Shown in pieces: positions 27,723 to 38,033 of a stretch of DNA of 64,000 bases. The notes below the pieces were generated by a model. The model was not told where the DNA came from, searched no databases, and saw nothing but the letters and a program-made list of their open reading frames with translations. The stretch covers positions 1,641,001-1,705,000 of the forward strand of contig NZ_SGWE01000004.1 of assembly GCF_013337115.1 (NCBI RefSeq), read 5' to 3'. This DNA comes from Deinococcus sp. JMULE3. GTDB lineage: Bacteria > Deinococcota > Deinococci > Deinococcales > Deinococcaceae. Both the position numbers and the translations under genes were made by a program. Numbering within the stretch: the stretch's first letter is position 1; every line of letters starts with the position of its first letter.

Positions 27723-28091
27723 ATGACCAGCCTGCCCCTCACCCTGCTGCCCCTCAATCTGTTGCGCCGCGCCGTCCTGCCCCTGGCCCTGCTCGGGGGC
27801 GCCCACGCCGCCACCCTCGACCTGCAGGTCGGCCAGAGCGGCAAACTGGGGGACGCGACCGTCACGCTGCTGCGCACGCAGGACAGCCGCTGCCCCATGA
27901 ACGCCCGCTGCATTCAGGCCGGGGACCTGATCACCAGCGTCCTGATCCGCCAGGGCAGCCGCGTGCGCCTGCTGCGCCTGAAACTCTCGGACACGACCGC
28001 CCAGTCGGCCGGGCTGCACATCAGCGGCGCGACCGCCACCATGGCCGGGCAGCGCCTGCCCCTGACCGTGACCTTCAGCGACGGCCGTTGA
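27723..28091 (+). CDS. secreted hypothetical protein
   Basis: A 122-residue protein. Residues about 13-30 form a signal peptide ending GGAHA-A. The mature part is beta-rich and contains DSRCPMNARCIQAG, like the DSRCP-x4-C-x-AG motif found in many small secreted bacterial domains, where the two cysteines probably form a disulfide. Function unknown. Confidence 0.72.
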   Translation: MTSLPLTLLPLNLLRRAVLPLALLGGAHAATLDLQVGQSGKLGDATVTLLRTQDSRCPMNARCIQAGDLITSVLIRQGSRVRLLRLKLSDTTAQSAGLHISGATATMAGQRLPLTVTFSDGR

Positions 28092-28240
28092 TCGGAGGGG
28101 ATTGATCCGAGGGGGCGTTGATGGGAGGGAGGCGCGGAATGACGGGGGCATGGACCGGCCCGCGTGAGCCATCCGGCCAGGCGGGCGCCTCAGCCTAAAT
28201 GTGGATACCCTCACGGTCACTTTTCCATACAGTGGGTCAC

Positions 28241-30016
28241 ATGAGAACCCTGCTGCTGAGCGTCGCCCTGACCCTGGGAAGCGCGTCCGCCCTGACCCTC
28301 TCCAAACCCGCCGTGTACACCGTGCCGGGCGCGGACTCGCACCTCGCGGCGTTCCTGCCGGGCGGTCAGGTGGCCGTGGACGCCGACAACGCCGTGATGA
28401 TCCTCGACCAGAACCTGAAGACCGTCCGCGCGTGGTACGGCCTGCAGGGCGCCGTGCAGGCCCTGAGCGCCAGCCCGGACGGGACCCGCGTCGCCGCGCT
28501 GGGCCGGGACCGCTGGGTCGTGTGGGACACCCGCACCGGGCAGGAGGTCCGCAGCGGCACCCCCGAGTACGACACCACCCTGGCCTTCGCCGCCGACGGC
28601 AGCCTGCTGATGCTGAACGACGGGACCCTGACCCGCGTGGACCTGCAGAGCGGCCAGACGACCGACCTGCTCGGTGACGGCGAGGCGTACGACGTGCGCG
28701 TCAGCGCGGACGGCACCCTGGCCGCCGTCATCTACGAGGACCGCGTGGACCTCGTGGCGCTCGCCGACGCGCAGGTCGTCGCCAGCAGCGCGATCAGCGA
28801 CGAGTGGGACGGCCTGGAGGCGACCTTCAGCCCGGACGCGCAGGCCGCCGTGATCCGCACCGGGTCCGAGACGCTGATCCTGCGCGGCGGCGCCGAACCC
28901 ACCGAGGTCGAGGGCGGCGAGGACCTCAGCCTGGACGGCAGCGTGGTGTTCCTGAACGACGCGCAGTTCCTGTACGCCGAGTACGGCGAGGGGCAACTGT
29001 TCGACGCGCAGACCGGCGAGGCCGTCGGCGACGCGCTGGAACTCGACACCTTCGACACGCTGATCGGCGGCCCCGACGGGCAGGTCCTCAGCCTGGGCGG
29101 CAGCGTGGGCCGCCTGACCCTGGACGCGCTGGACGCCCCGGCGCGCCCGCAGGTGAAACTGCCCAGCGGCAACACCTGGACCGGCGCGTTCATCGGCGGC
29201 GTGCCCCACGCGGGCCTGGGTGAATTCATCAACCTGAAGACCGGCAAGACCCTGAACGTCGGTAACCGCGACCGCCTGTACGCCGCCGAGACGCAGGGCG
29301 CGCAGGTGTGGACCCTGAACGGCAGCGGCGCCGTGAACGTGTACCGCGCCGGGAAGATCGTGAAACTCCCCGCGCTGAGCAGCAAGGTGGACTTCGAGAC
29401 GCTGCACACCTCCCCCGACGGACGCTACGCCACCGTCAGCGGCTACGAGGGCCTGGCGCTGCTGGACGGGCAGACCGGCAAGATCGTCGCGCAGTTCACG
29501 GCGGCGCAATTGAAAGTCGAGGACATCCACGACGCGCTGCCCACCACCGACGGCAAGGCCGTGCTCGTCATCCCGCACGAGGGCAACCCCCTGCGCCTGG
29601 ACGTGAAGACCGGCAAAACCCAGGTGGCCGTGAAACTGCCCACCGACGCGTCCAGCGAGGAATTCCAGCAGAGTCGCGGCGGAACGCTCGCCGTGGCGTA
29701 CTCGGTGGACGACGCGCCGTTCGTGGCGCTCGTCAAACCCGGCGCGACCACTGCCTTCAAGACCCTGAAGTTCACGGCGGCCGTGCGCGCGCTGCGCTTC
29801 AGCCCCGACGGGAAACTCCTGGCCGTCCTGACGAACGACGCGAAGAACGCCCTGCACGTCTTCGACACCGCCAGCGGCACCCTGCTGACCCGCGCCGGGC
29901 AGTTCAGCCTGCGCACGAACCTCCTGACGTGGTCCGACACCGGCACGCAACTGATGGTCGGCGCCGGACAGGTCGGCCAGCCCGGCAGCGTCAGCGTGTA
30001 CGACGTCAGACGCTGA
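28241..30016 (+). CDS. secreted beta-propeller (WD40/YVTN-like) protein
   Basis: A 591-residue protein with a signal peptide (residues 1-18, LGSASA). The remainder is a series of four-stranded blades with repeated SPDGTRVAALG, SADGTLAAV, SPDGRYATVSG and SPDGKLLAVL motifs, at least seven to eight blades. No enzymatic motif. Propellers of this kind act as periplasmic interaction platforms. ATG 28241 is preferred because it gives a clean signal peptide. Confidence 0.82.
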   Translation: MRTLLLSVALTLGSASALTLSKPAVYTVPGADSHLAAFLPGGQVAVDADNAVMILDQNLKTVRAWYGLQGAVQALSASPDGTRVAALGRDRWVVWDTRTGQEVRSGTPEYDTTLAFAADGSLLMLNDGTLTRVDLQSGQTTDLLGDGEAYDVRVSADGTLAAVIYEDRVDLVALADAQVVASSAISDEWDGLEATFSPDAQAAVIRTGSETLILRGGAEPTEVEGGEDLSLDGSVVFLNDAQFLYAEYGEGQLFDAQTGEAVGDALELDTFDTLIGGPDGQVLSLGGSVGRLTLDALDAPARPQVKLPSGNTWTGAFIGGVPHAGLGEFINLKTGKTLNVGNRDRLYAAETQGAQVWTLNGSGAVNVYRAGKIVKLPALSSKVDFETLHTSPDGRYATVSGYEGLALLDGQTGKIVAQFTAAQLKVEDIHDALPTTDGKAVLVIPHEGNPLRLDVKTGKTQVAVKLPTDASSEEFQQSRGGTLAVAYSVDDAPFVALVKPGATTAFKTLKFTAAVRALRFSPDGKLLAVLTNDAKNALHVFDTASGTLLTRAGQFSLRTNLLTWSDTGTQLMVGAGQVGQPGSVSVYDVRR

Positions 30017-30032
30017 TCCCCCCAGCAGAGGT

Positions 30033-30066
30033 CAGAGGCGCCCCCAATCCAGCGGGGGCGCCTCTG
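30033..30066 (+). terminator. hairpin after the propeller gene
   Basis: A perfect 13-bp stem CAGAGGCGCCCCC / GGGGGCGCCTCTG with an 8-base loop, 16 bases after the stop. No T run follows, so termination strength is uncertain. Confidence 0.65.
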
Positions 30067-30130
30067 CACATCACCCACCCGGCGCATAGGCTTGACTGCC
30101 CCTGCATACCGCGCTATAGTTTTAGACATC

Positions 30131-30156
30131 ACCGCCCGAGAGGCGGCTTTTTTATT
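30131..30156 (+). terminator. Rho-independent terminator
   Basis: CCGCC-CGAGA-GGCGG followed by CTTTTTTATTTT, the best hairpin plus T-run in the window. It points rightward and its T run overlaps the stop of the convergent gene at 30152. Confidence 0.8.
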
Positions 30157-30645
30157 TTCCCGCCTTCTTCTTCGGCGTGGCGAACTGCTCGGCGCCTCCG
30201 GCTGCCGCGAACGCCGCGCGCAGCTCATCCAGCGGGGTGGCGGGGTGGCTGGCCGGGTCGCCGGGCAGGGTCTTCGCGTAGATCTCCAGTGCGTCCGGAT
30301 AGCCGTCGCCGTCCGCGTCGGTATCGGCCTGCAGGAGGGTGGAGAGCGCCTGGGGGAAGGTCAGGTGCCGCCCCTCTCTGGCCTCGCTTGCAAAGGTGGC
30401 CTGGATGGCCTGCCCGAAGGGGTTCCAGGGGGCGCCGCCGTCCGGGTTGACGTGGCAGTACGTGCAGGGCATGACGCGGCGGTCCAGTTCCCACAGTTCG
30501 TTGCCTTCGGTCAGGTGCAGCTGCGGCGCGGCCTGGATGCGGTAGCGGGGCAGCGCCCCGGCGGGGCTGAGCAGCGGCGAGAGCAGCACGAGTGCCCCCA
30601 GCGTCAGCCCGACGCCCTTCACGCTGAGGCTGCCCACGCGGGCGT

Positions 30646-30649
<4 letters not shown>
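30152..30649 (-). CDS. cytochrome-like secreted protein with CxxCH and Ca-binding motif
   Basis: A 165-residue exported protein with GTG start inside the DUF1501 stop. Residues about 10-33 are a signal peptide. CTYCH is a single heme-c attachment motif, and [14 protein letters not shown] is a calcium loop of the EF-hand or thrombospondin-3 type. The tail is Lys-rich (PKKKAGK). Last gene of the ECF-sigma operon. Whether heme is bound, or CxxCH serves another role, is not decidable. Confidence 0.75.
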
Positions 30650-31818
<1,169 letters not shown>

Positions 31819-31849
31819 GGGGCACTCCTCCGGGGGGGGTCAGGGCAGG

Positions 31850-33115
31850 TCAGGCGAGCTGGAATTCGGGGCTGATCAGGCTCAGGTACGTGCGCTGGCG
31901 GCCCCTGAGGCTGCTCAGGAGCACCGCGCCCGCCGGGCGTTCCTGGCCGGTCAGGGCCAGCAGGCTGGGCGGCGTGTCGAGGTTCGGGGCCTTGGAGCCC
32001 ATGGTCAGCGCGGCGGCGACCTGCATGCGCAGCAGCAGGGTGGTGTCGTTGATCCACTCGCGGCCGCCGTCCCAGCCCTTGACGGTGTCGGGTTCCAGCA
32101 GCACCTGCCCCATGCGCCCGGCGGTCCCGGCGAGGTTCAGCAGGGACCGCGCGTCGATCTTCGGCTGGCCCAGCGTGCGGATCCCGCCCACCAGGAACTC
32201 GACGGGCGAACGGATGATGCGCGAGCGGCTGGCGTAGAAGGCCTCGCTGGCGAGCAGTTCAGTCAGGACGGCCATCACGTCGCCCTTCGTGCGGGTCCAG
32301 GTGTCGGCGCTGCCCTTGACGGCCGCGTCGTCGGGGGTGTCGGCCAGGAACGCGCGGTGTAGTTTGCGGCTCACGAAGGTCGCGGTGGCCGGGTGTGAGG
32401 TCGCGATGCGGACGATGTCCTCGCCTTTCAGGGCGCCGCTCTGGCCCAGGTACGTCTTCCTGCCGGTGTCATGCTGCTGCGTCTGGTTCACGAAGCGCGG
32501 CTGCTCGAGGTACTGCCTGTTGCCGCGCCCCCCCTGGAAGGTCCAGCCGGTCAGGGCGCGGGCGCCCTCACGGACGTCGTTTTCGGTATACGCGCCGATG
32601 CCGGTCGTGAACAGTTCCAGCAGTTCACGGCTGAAGTTCTCGTTCGGTTTGCCCTTACGGTTCTGGTCGTTGTCCAGGTACCGGAGCATGGCCGGGGACT
32701 GCGCGACCTCCAGCGTGAAGCGCTCGAAGGACCGCGTGGCGGCGTGGCGGCGCAGCAGGTTCAGGTAGTCCGCCACGGCGGGTACGTTGCGGACCTTGTC
32801 GGTAGCGATCACGAAGTGGTTGCTCCAGGTCAGGGCCAGTTTCTCGCGCAGCGGGTGCGGGCCGTACGCGAGTTCGTACAGCCACGCGCCCCGCCCGAGC
32901 TGCAGGGCCGCGCCGGGCGTGGCGCCCTGCAGGGGATCGAAGGGATTGCCGGGCGCGACGCTCTGATCGAAGGCCAGGGCCGCGCGGGCCACGTCCTGCG
33001 CTTTCTTGCCGACCAGGGCGCGGATCTGCTCGTCGGTCGCGCCGAAGGCGGTGCGGCGCAGGAAGTGCGCGGCGTCCTCGGCGGTCAGGGGGCGGGACAG
33101 GGGGGTCAGGGGCAT
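31850..33115 (-). CDS. DUF1800 family protein
   Basis: A 421-residue protein with family signatures [14 protein letters not shown] near the N-terminus, [45 protein letters not shown] in the middle and [15 protein letters not shown]. No signal peptide is evident. ATG 33115 has AAGGAG six bases before it. A sigma-E-like promoter at 33164-33193 lies 49 bp upstream, so this and the next two genes can be transcribed separately from the sigma gene. Confidence 0.88.
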   Translation of the reverse strand: MPLTPLSRPLTAEDAAHFLRRTAFGATDEQIRALVGKKAQDVARAALAFDQSVAPGNPFDPLQGATPGAALQLGRGAWLYELAYGPHPLREKLALTWSNHFVIATDKVRNVPAVADYLNLLRRHAATRSFERFTLEVAQSPAMLRYLDNDQNRKGKPNENFSRELLELFTTGIGAYTENDVREGARALTGWTFQGGRGNRQYLEQPRFVNQTQQHDTGRKTYLGQSGALKGEDIVRIATSHPATATFVSRKLHRAFLADTPDDAAVKGSADTWTRTKGDVMAVLTELLASEAFYASRSRIIRSPVEFLVGGIRTLGQPKIDARSLLNLAGTAGRMGQVLLEPDTVKGWDGGREWINDTTLLLRMQVAAALTMGSKAPNLDTPPSLLALTGQERPAGAVLLSSLRGRQRTYLSLISPEFQLA

Positions 33116-33156
33116 GCGGAACTCCTTGCGGCGGTCGGGGACCGGGTGGGGGGGCG

Positions 33157-33924
33157 TTATGGATTGGAGTCGGCGGGGGCCGAAAAAGTTCCCAGCGGGT
33201 CCGGCGTGGCGCTGCGGACGCCCGCCAGCGCGGCCTGCAGCGTGGGCTGCGGCAGGTTCCCGACCAGCCACACGAACCGCTGCCCGACGCGGCGCGAGGC
33301 CACACCGGGCGCGGCCTTCACGTCCTGTGGCGCGACGACCAGCGCCAGGACGTTCAGGCCGTCGGTCAGGGCGACCTCCAGCCCCTTGCCGCGCGCCTGC
33401 ACCGCCACGGGAATGAATCCGGGTGGGAGCCGCAGACCCGGCAGGGCGCGGTTCAGCGCGGCGCGCAGGCCCTCGGGCGCGGCGGGCGGGGCCGGGCGGT
33501 TCACGCGGGCGATTCCTGCCTGCACGCGGGTCAGGGCGGCGCGGCGGGCCAGCGTGCCGTCCGCGCCGCGTTCCTCGAAGGCCAGCGGCACGTTCCACTT
33601 CAGGTCCACCCACAGCGTCCAGCGGGCCGCGTCCCCGAGTTTGGGGGTCAGGGTGAACCGCGTGGCGTCCCGCCCGGCGACCTGCTCGGTGCCGCCGCGG
33701 GTCACGTTGAAGTTCCTCGCGAGCAGCGCGGGCCGTACCGTCAGGGCGGGCAGCTGCGTCGCCGTGCGGGTGGGGTCGGGGCGCGGGGGGAACAGGACGG
33801 TCACCTCGGCCTGCCCGCGCGCCACCTGGGTGCGGGCCTTCTTCAGCGCGGCCTGCACGTCCTCCAGGTCGCCCGCGTGCGCGGTGCCCAGGGTCAGCAG
33901 GAGCAGGGACAGAGTGCGCCTCAC
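33157..33924 (-). CDS. RseB/MucB-like sigma-factor regulatory protein
   Basis: A 255-residue exported protein with a 17-residue signal peptide (TAHA-G). The beta-rich N-terminal half with [20 protein letters not shown] resembles the LolA-like domain of RseB/MucB, and the C-terminal [14 protein letters not shown] the MucB_RseB C-domain. RseB proteins bind the periplasmic part of the anti-sigma factor and sense envelope damage. GTG start overlaps the anti-sigma stop. Its last codons contain a promoter for the DUF1800 gene. Confidence 0.75.
   Translation of the reverse strand: MRRTLSLLLLTLGTAHAGDLEDVQAALKKARTQVARGQAEVTVLFPPRPDPTRTATQLPALTVRPALLARNFNVTRGGTEQVAGRDATRFTLTPKLGDAARWTLWVDLKWNVPLAFEERGADGTLARRAALTRVQAGIARVNRPAPPAAPEGLRAALNRALPGLRLPPGFIPVAVQARGKGLEVALTDGLNVLALVVAPQDVKAAPGVASRRVGQRFVWLVGNLPQPTLQAALAGVRSATPDPLGTFSAPADSNP
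33164..33193 (-). promoter_or_regulatory. sigma-E-like ECF promoter upstream of DUF1800
   Basis: Reverse strand: GGGAACTTTTTCG with GGAACTT at 33192-33186, 17-bp spacer, TCCAA at 33168-33164. The first 13 bases equal those of the promoter before the sigma gene. Confidence 0.72.
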
Positions 33925-34208
33925 CAGTCGGCTCCCCAGGCGCTCTGGTAGGCGTCGTACGCGGCGCTGCTGGGCAGCGGGCCGGGCAGTTGCGGCGCGG
34001 GGAGCAGGACGGTCAGGCCCGCCACCAGGGCTGCCGAGGCCAGCGCGCCGGTCAGCCAGCCCGCGCGGCTGCGGGTGCGGGCGGCGCGGCGGCGGGTCAG
34101 GAAGCGGTCGGCGGCGCCCAGGTCGGCGGGGGTCAGCGTGCGTGCCTGCTCGAACAGGGCGTCGAGCTCATCGAAGTCATCTGTGTGACGGTCAGTGGGG
34201 TGGGTCAT
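33921..34208 (-). CDS. anti-sigma factor, single TM
   Basis: A 95-residue protein with a cytoplasmic acidic N-terminus ([18 protein letters not shown]), a basic [10 protein letters not shown] stretch, one TM helix (about 50-70) and a short periplasmic tail ending YQSAWGADW. Size, topology and overlap with the sigma gene (ATGA) identify it as the cognate anti-sigma factor, although sequence motifs are weak and no HxxxCxxC zinc motif is present. Confidence 0.8.
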   Translation of the reverse strand: MTHPTDRHTDDFDELDALFEQARTLTPADLGAADRFLTRRRAARTRSRAGWLTGALASAALVAGLTVLLPAPQLPGPLPSSAAYDAYQSAWGADW

Positions 34209-34759
34209 GGGGTCACTCCGGCGCGGGTGAGCAGGGCGCGCAGGGCCGCGCGGCCCCGGTTGATGCGGCTCTTCACGGTGCCGAGCTCCGCGCCGGTCAG
34301 CGCGGCGATCTCGGCGTAGTCCAGGCCCGACAGTTCCCGCAGCGCGACCGCCTCGCGCTGATCGGGCGGCAGCTGCGCCAGCGCCCGGGCCAGGCGGTCG
34401 CGGACCTGCGCCTGCTCGCCCGCGCGGGCCGGGTCGTGCGGCGCGTGGGGTTCGGGGGTGTCCTCCAGCGGCACCGCCTGCCGCGCGCCGAGTGCCTTGT
34501 GGCAGGCGTTGAGGGTGATGCGGTGCAGCCAGGTGCTCAGGCTCGCCTCGCCCCGGAAGCCCCTGAGGGCCCTGTGCGCGGCGATGAACACGTCCTGCAC
34601 GACATCGTCCGCCGCGCCCGGCCCCACGAGGCTGGCAGCGAGGCGGTGCACCTGCGGCGCGTGGGTTCTCACGAGCGCCTCGAAGGCCCGCTCGTCCCGC
34701 GCGGCCAGGCGCGCGAGTTGCAGGTCGGACAGGGTGTCGTGCGGGTCATTCAAGGGCAC
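34205..34759 (-). CDS. ECF RNA polymerase sigma factor
   Basis: A 184-residue sigma-70 family protein with region 2 ([51 protein letters not shown]) and region 4 ([37 protein letters not shown]). It fits the RpoE/SigW-like ECF class. GTG 34759 is the start; the putative -10 ends only 8 bases before it, so the mRNA would be almost leaderless. It heads a six-gene operon with anti-sigma and RseB-like genes. Confidence 0.93.
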   Translation of the reverse strand: MPLNDPHDTLSDLQLARLAARDERAFEALVRTHAPQVHRLAASLVGPGAADDVVQDVFIAAHRALRGFRGEASLSTWLHRITLNACHKALGARQAVPLEDTPEPHAPHDPARAGEQAQVRDRLARALAQLPPDQREAVALRELSGLDYAEIAALTGAELGTVKSRINRGRAALRALLTRAGVTP

Positions 34760-34767
34760 CTCATACC

Positions 34768-34797
34768 TTAGAGGAGGCCCGCCGCGAAAAAGTTCCC
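34768..34797 (-). promoter_or_regulatory. autoregulatory sigma-E-like promoter of the ECF sigma gene
   Basis: Reverse strand: GGGAACTTTTTCG with GGAACTT at 34796-34790, 17-bp spacer, TCTAA at 34772-34768, close to the E. coli sigma-E consensus GGAACTT-N16-TCTRA. Confidence 0.75.
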
Positions 34798-34811
34798 ACC
34801 TGCGGTGCCGC

Positions 34812-34817
34812 TACACT
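34812..34817 (+). promoter_or_regulatory. -10 box of leaderless type, DtxR-family gene
   Basis: TACACT ends 7 bases before ATG 34825 with no ribosome site between. Confidence 0.5.
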
Positions 34818-34824
34818 GGGCGGC

Positions 34825-35487
34825 ATGACCGGCCGTTCCCTGTCCCGCTCGGCGGAGGATTACCTGAAGCACCTGTACATGCTGGGACAGTCGGGGAAGG
34901 TGAACACCCAGGCGCTCGCGGCGGCGCTGGAGGTCGCGCCTGCCAGCGTGACCGGCATGCTCCGCAAACTGACCGAGCAGGGCCTCGTGTCGCACGCGCC
35001 GTACCAGGGCGCGCAGCTGACCGCCGAGGGCGAACGGGTGGCGCTGGAGGTCCTGCGGCACCACCGGCTGCTGGAACTGTTCCTGCACCGCGCGCTGGGC
35101 GTCCCGCTGGACGAGGTGCACGAGGAAGCCGAGCGCCTGGAGCACGCGCTGAGCGAACGGCTGGAGGCGCGCATCGCGGCGTGGCTGGGCGACCCCACGC
35201 ACGACCCGCACGGGGACCCGATCCCCACCCTGGAGGGTGAGCTGCCGCACCAGCCGCAGCGGCGCCTGTCGCAACTGGCGACCGGGGACACGGCGACCGT
35301 GGCGCGCGTCCCGGACGGGGACGCCGATCAGCTGCGGGCCCTGGTGGCCGCCGGACTCACGCCGGGCGCGCCGCTGCGACTGGACGCGGTGGACGCCGCG
35401 CTGGGCACCCTGACCGTCTGGGCGACCGACCACACCCTGACGCTGTCCCTGGGTGTCGCCGCGCAGATCCACGTGCAGACCCCGTGA
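34825..35487 (+). CDS. DtxR/MntR family metal-dependent regulator
   Basis: A 220-residue repressor. The N-terminal winged helix has [27 protein letters not shown] and [19 protein letters not shown], and the dimerisation domain [29 protein letters not shown] carries the Glu/His metal ligands. Residues about 140-220 form a FeoA-like SH3 domain. This matches iron/manganese regulators; high Mn with low Fe is important in Deinococcus, and a DtxR homologue controlling Mn uptake is known there. No transporter gene is adjacent. Confidence 0.9.
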   Translation: MTGRSLSRSAEDYLKHLYMLGQSGKVNTQALAAALEVAPASVTGMLRKLTEQGLVSHAPYQGAQLTAEGERVALEVLRHHRLLELFLHRALGVPLDEVHEEAERLEHALSERLEARIAAWLGDPTHDPHGDPIPTLEGELPHQPQRRLSQLATGDTATVARVPDGDADQLRALVAAGLTPGAPLRLDAVDAALGTLTVWATDHTLTLSLGVAAQIHVQTP

Positions 35488-35508
35488 TGCCCAGGCCAGA
35501 GGCGCCGG

Positions 35509-35553
35509 GCTCTCTCCTCGCCCTTGAGGGGGGAGGCCGGGTGGGGGTGAGCG
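35509..35553 (+). repeat. GC-rich intergenic repeat, copy 2
   Basis: CTCTCCTCGCCC-TTGA-GGGGGGAGG then CCGGGTGGGGGTGA, the same unit as at 14929-14970. It lies between the DtxR-type gene and cobS and may act as a terminator hairpin. Confidence 0.7.
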
Positions 35554-35599
35554 GGCGCCGCCCCCGTCACGTCCAGCGTTCCATCTGCCTGGAGACGCC

Positions 35600-36319
35600 G
35601 TGATCCGGGATCAGCTGCGCGCGGCGCATCTGGCGCTGACGTTCCTGACGACCCTGCCCCTGCCGCATATCGAGGAGGTCCGGGACGGGGACTTTGCGCG
35701 GGCCAGTGCGTACTACCCGCTGGCCGGGTACGCGGTGGGCGGCGTGGTGGCGGGGCTGCTGTGGCTGGACGTGCCGCTGCCGGGCGGGGTGATCGCCGCG
35801 CTGGGCGTGGGCGCGTGGCTGCTGCTGACCGGCATGCTGCACTTCGACGGGCTGGTGGACAGCGCCGACGCCCTGTTCGCCATGAAGACCCCCGCCGAAC
35901 GGCTGGTGATCCTGCGGGACGTCCACATGGGCGCGTTCGGACTGGCAACCGGTGGGCTGTACCTGCTACTGCTCTGGAGCCTGCTGTCGGCCCCCGTCCC
36001 GCCGCTGGCGCCGCTGGTGGCGGCGGTGGCCGCGCGGACGCTGCTGCTGATTCCCATGAACACCTACCCGGCCGCCCGCGCCGAGAGCCTGGGCGCCCGC
36101 TCCCGCGAGGGTCGCGTCTGGGCCGCGCTGCTGCTGGCCGCACCGACCCTGCTGGTGCCCGGCGCGTGGGTGGCGTGGCTGGCGGCGCTGGTGGGCGCGC
36201 TGCTCGTCGCGGCGTTCGCGGCGCGGCGGCTGGGCGGCGGCCTGAACGGCGACACGTACGGATTGATCGTCGTCACGGCGGAACTGCTGGCGCTGGGCGC
36301 GTTCGCCTGGGGCCGCTGA
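35600..36319 (+). CDS. cobS: adenosylcobinamide-GDP ribazoletransferase CobS
   Basis: A 239-residue multi-helix membrane enzyme that joins alpha-ribazole to adenosylcobinamide-GDP. The motif [20 protein letters not shown] with its Asp residues and the N-terminal [10 protein letters not shown] are family signatures. GTG start. It leads cobS, a CobC-like phosphatase and cobT, the lower-ligand half of cobalamin assembly. Confidence 0.94.
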   Translation: MIRDQLRAAHLALTFLTTLPLPHIEEVRDGDFARASAYYPLAGYAVGGVVAGLLWLDVPLPGGVIAALGVGAWLLLTGMLHFDGLVDSADALFAMKTPAERLVILRDVHMGAFGLATGGLYLLLLWSLLSAPVPPLAPLVAAVAARTLLLIPMNTYPAARAESLGARSREGRVWAALLLAAPTLLVPGAWVAWLAALVGALLVAAFAARRLGGGLNGDTYGLIVVTAELLALGAFAWGR

Positions 36320-36321
36320 AC

Positions 36322-36894
36322 ATGTCCGGGGGCCTGACGCTGCATCTGGTCCGTCACGCCCCGACCCTTCCGAACGCGCAGCGCCGCTACCCGCACCCGC
36401 ATGAGGACGCCCCCCTCACGCCCGCCGGGGAGGCGCTGGCCCGCCGCCTCGACCTGCCACGGGCGGCGCTGGCGTTCACGTCCCCGCTGGGCCGCGCCCG
36501 GCAGACCGCGCGACTGGCCGGATTCCCCGGTGCCCTCCCCCACCCGGCGCTGGCCGAGGCGAATTGCGGCGTGATGGCCGGGCACACCTGGGCCGAACTG
36601 GAGGCCGCGCACGGCGACGCGCCCCGCGCCTGGATCGAGGCGCTGAGCGAACCCACCAGTCCCCACGGCCCCCCCGGCGGCGACACCGGGCAGGGCTTCC
36701 ACACCCGCGTACAGGCATGGCTGGACACCCTCCCGGCGGGCGAGGTGGTGGCCTTCACGCACGCCGGGCCACTGCTGGCCGCGCTGCGCCTGACCGTGAA
36801 CCTGTCCGCCGTGGCCGCACCGCCCGGCACGGTCGCCACCCTGCGCCGCGAGGCCGGACACTGGTGGCTGACGGCGCTGCGCCCGCCCGCCTGA
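36322..36894 (+). CDS. cobC: histidine phosphatase, probable alpha-ribazole phosphatase
   Basis: A 190-residue phosphoglycerate-mutase-like phosphatase with the catalytic LVRHAPT motif, [10 protein letters not shown], the acid region [14 protein letters not shown] and the second His in VVAFTHAGP. Its place 2 bp after cobS and 19 bp before cobT argues for CobC, which dephosphorylates alpha-ribazole phosphate or cobalamin phosphate. On sequence alone it could be a broader phosphatase. Confidence 0.82.
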   Translation: MSGGLTLHLVRHAPTLPNAQRRYPHPHEDAPLTPAGEALARRLDLPRAALAFTSPLGRARQTARLAGFPGALPHPALAEANCGVMAGHTWAELEAAHGDAPRAWIEALSEPTSPHGPPGGDTGQGFHTRVQAWLDTLPAGEVVAFTHAGPLLAALRLTVNLSAVAAPPGTVATLRREAGHWWLTALRPPA

Positions 36895-36913
36895 ACGGGC
36901 AGAATGCGCGCTG

Positions 36914-37981
36914 ATGCTTCCTGACCTGACGGCCCTCCTGACCGCCATCCAGCCTGCCGATGCCGACGTGATGGACCGGGCGCGGGCGCGGCAGGCGCAG
37001 CTGACGAAACCGGCGGGTGCGCTGGGTGACCTGGAGGAGCTGTCGGTGCGCCTCGCGGGCGTGCTGGGCACTGAGCGGCCCGATCCGCGCGGCGTGGCGG
37101 TGATCGTCGCGGCCGGGGATCACGGCGTGGCCCGCGCGGGCGTCAGCGCCTACCCGCCCGAGGTGACCCCGGCGATGGTGGCGAACTTCCTGGCGGACAC
37201 CCCGGCGGGGCCGGGCGGCGCGGCGGTGAACGCGCTGGCGCGGGCAGTGGGCGCGCGGGTGTACGTGATGGACGCCGGGGTGAACGCGGATCTGCCCGAG
37301 CATCCGGCGCTGGTGCGGGCGGCCCTGCGGCGGGGCACGCATGACCTGAGCGTGCAGGCGGCCATGACCGTGGACGAGGCGCAGGTGTTGATTCTGGCGG
37401 GCGCGGCGCTGGCCCGCCGCGCGACCCAAGACGGCGCGGACGTCCTGATTCCCGGTGAGATGGGCATCGGGAACACCACCCCGGCGGCGGCGATCACGGC
37501 GCGCCTGCTGGGCCTGGACGCGGCGCGGGTGACGGGGCGCGGCACGGGCGTGGACGACGCGCGGCTGGCGCACAAGGTCGCCGTGATCCGCGCGGCGCTG
37601 GACCGCACACCGACCACCGACCCGCTGAGGGTGCTGGCCGAGTTCGGGGGCTTCGAGATCGCGGCGATGCTGGGCGTGATGCTGCAGGCCGCCGCCAGCC
37701 GCCGGGCGGTGATCCTGGACGGGTTCGTGGAGGGCAGCGCGGCCCTGGTCGGTGTGGCCCTCGCGCCGCACCTGCGGGACTTCCTGTTCCCCGCCGGGGA
37801 GTGCGCCGAGATCGGGCACGCGGCGCAGCTGGCGCACCTGGGCCTGAAGCCGATGTTCCACCTGAACCTGCGCCTGGGCGAGGGCACGGGCGGCGTGCTG
37901 GCCGCGCCGATCCTGCTGGGCGCAGCAGCGACGCTGCGGGAGATGCGGACCTTCGCGGAGGCGGGCGTGCCGGGCGCGTGA
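36914..37981 (+). CDS. cobT: nicotinate-nucleotide--dimethylbenzimidazole phosphoribosyltransferase CobT
   Basis: A 355-residue enzyme that activates the cobalamin lower ligand. VAVIVAAGDHGVARAGVSAYP, GEMGIGNTTPAAAI, and the C-terminal LNLRLGEGTGGVLA with the catalytic Glu are all present. Typical length. Last gene of the cob cluster; cobU is not in the window. Confidence 0.95.
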   Translation: MLPDLTALLTAIQPADADVMDRARARQAQLTKPAGALGDLEELSVRLAGVLGTERPDPRGVAVIVAAGDHGVARAGVSAYPPEVTPAMVANFLADTPAGPGGAAVNALARAVGARVYVMDAGVNADLPEHPALVRAALRRGTHDLSVQAAMTVDEAQVLILAGAALARRATQDGADVLIPGEMGIGNTTPAAAITARLLGLDAARVTGRGTGVDDARLAHKVAVIRAALDRTPTTDPLRVLAEFGGFEIAAMLGVMLQAAASRRAVILDGFVEGSAALVGVALAPHLRDFLFPAGECAEIGHAAQLAHLGLKPMFHLNLRLGEGTGGVLAAPILLGAAATLREMRTFAEAGVPGA

Positions 37982-38033
37982 AGCCCTCTGCGGGGGGCTA
38001 GGCAGCGGCGCCTGACCTGCGGTTCAATAGCCC

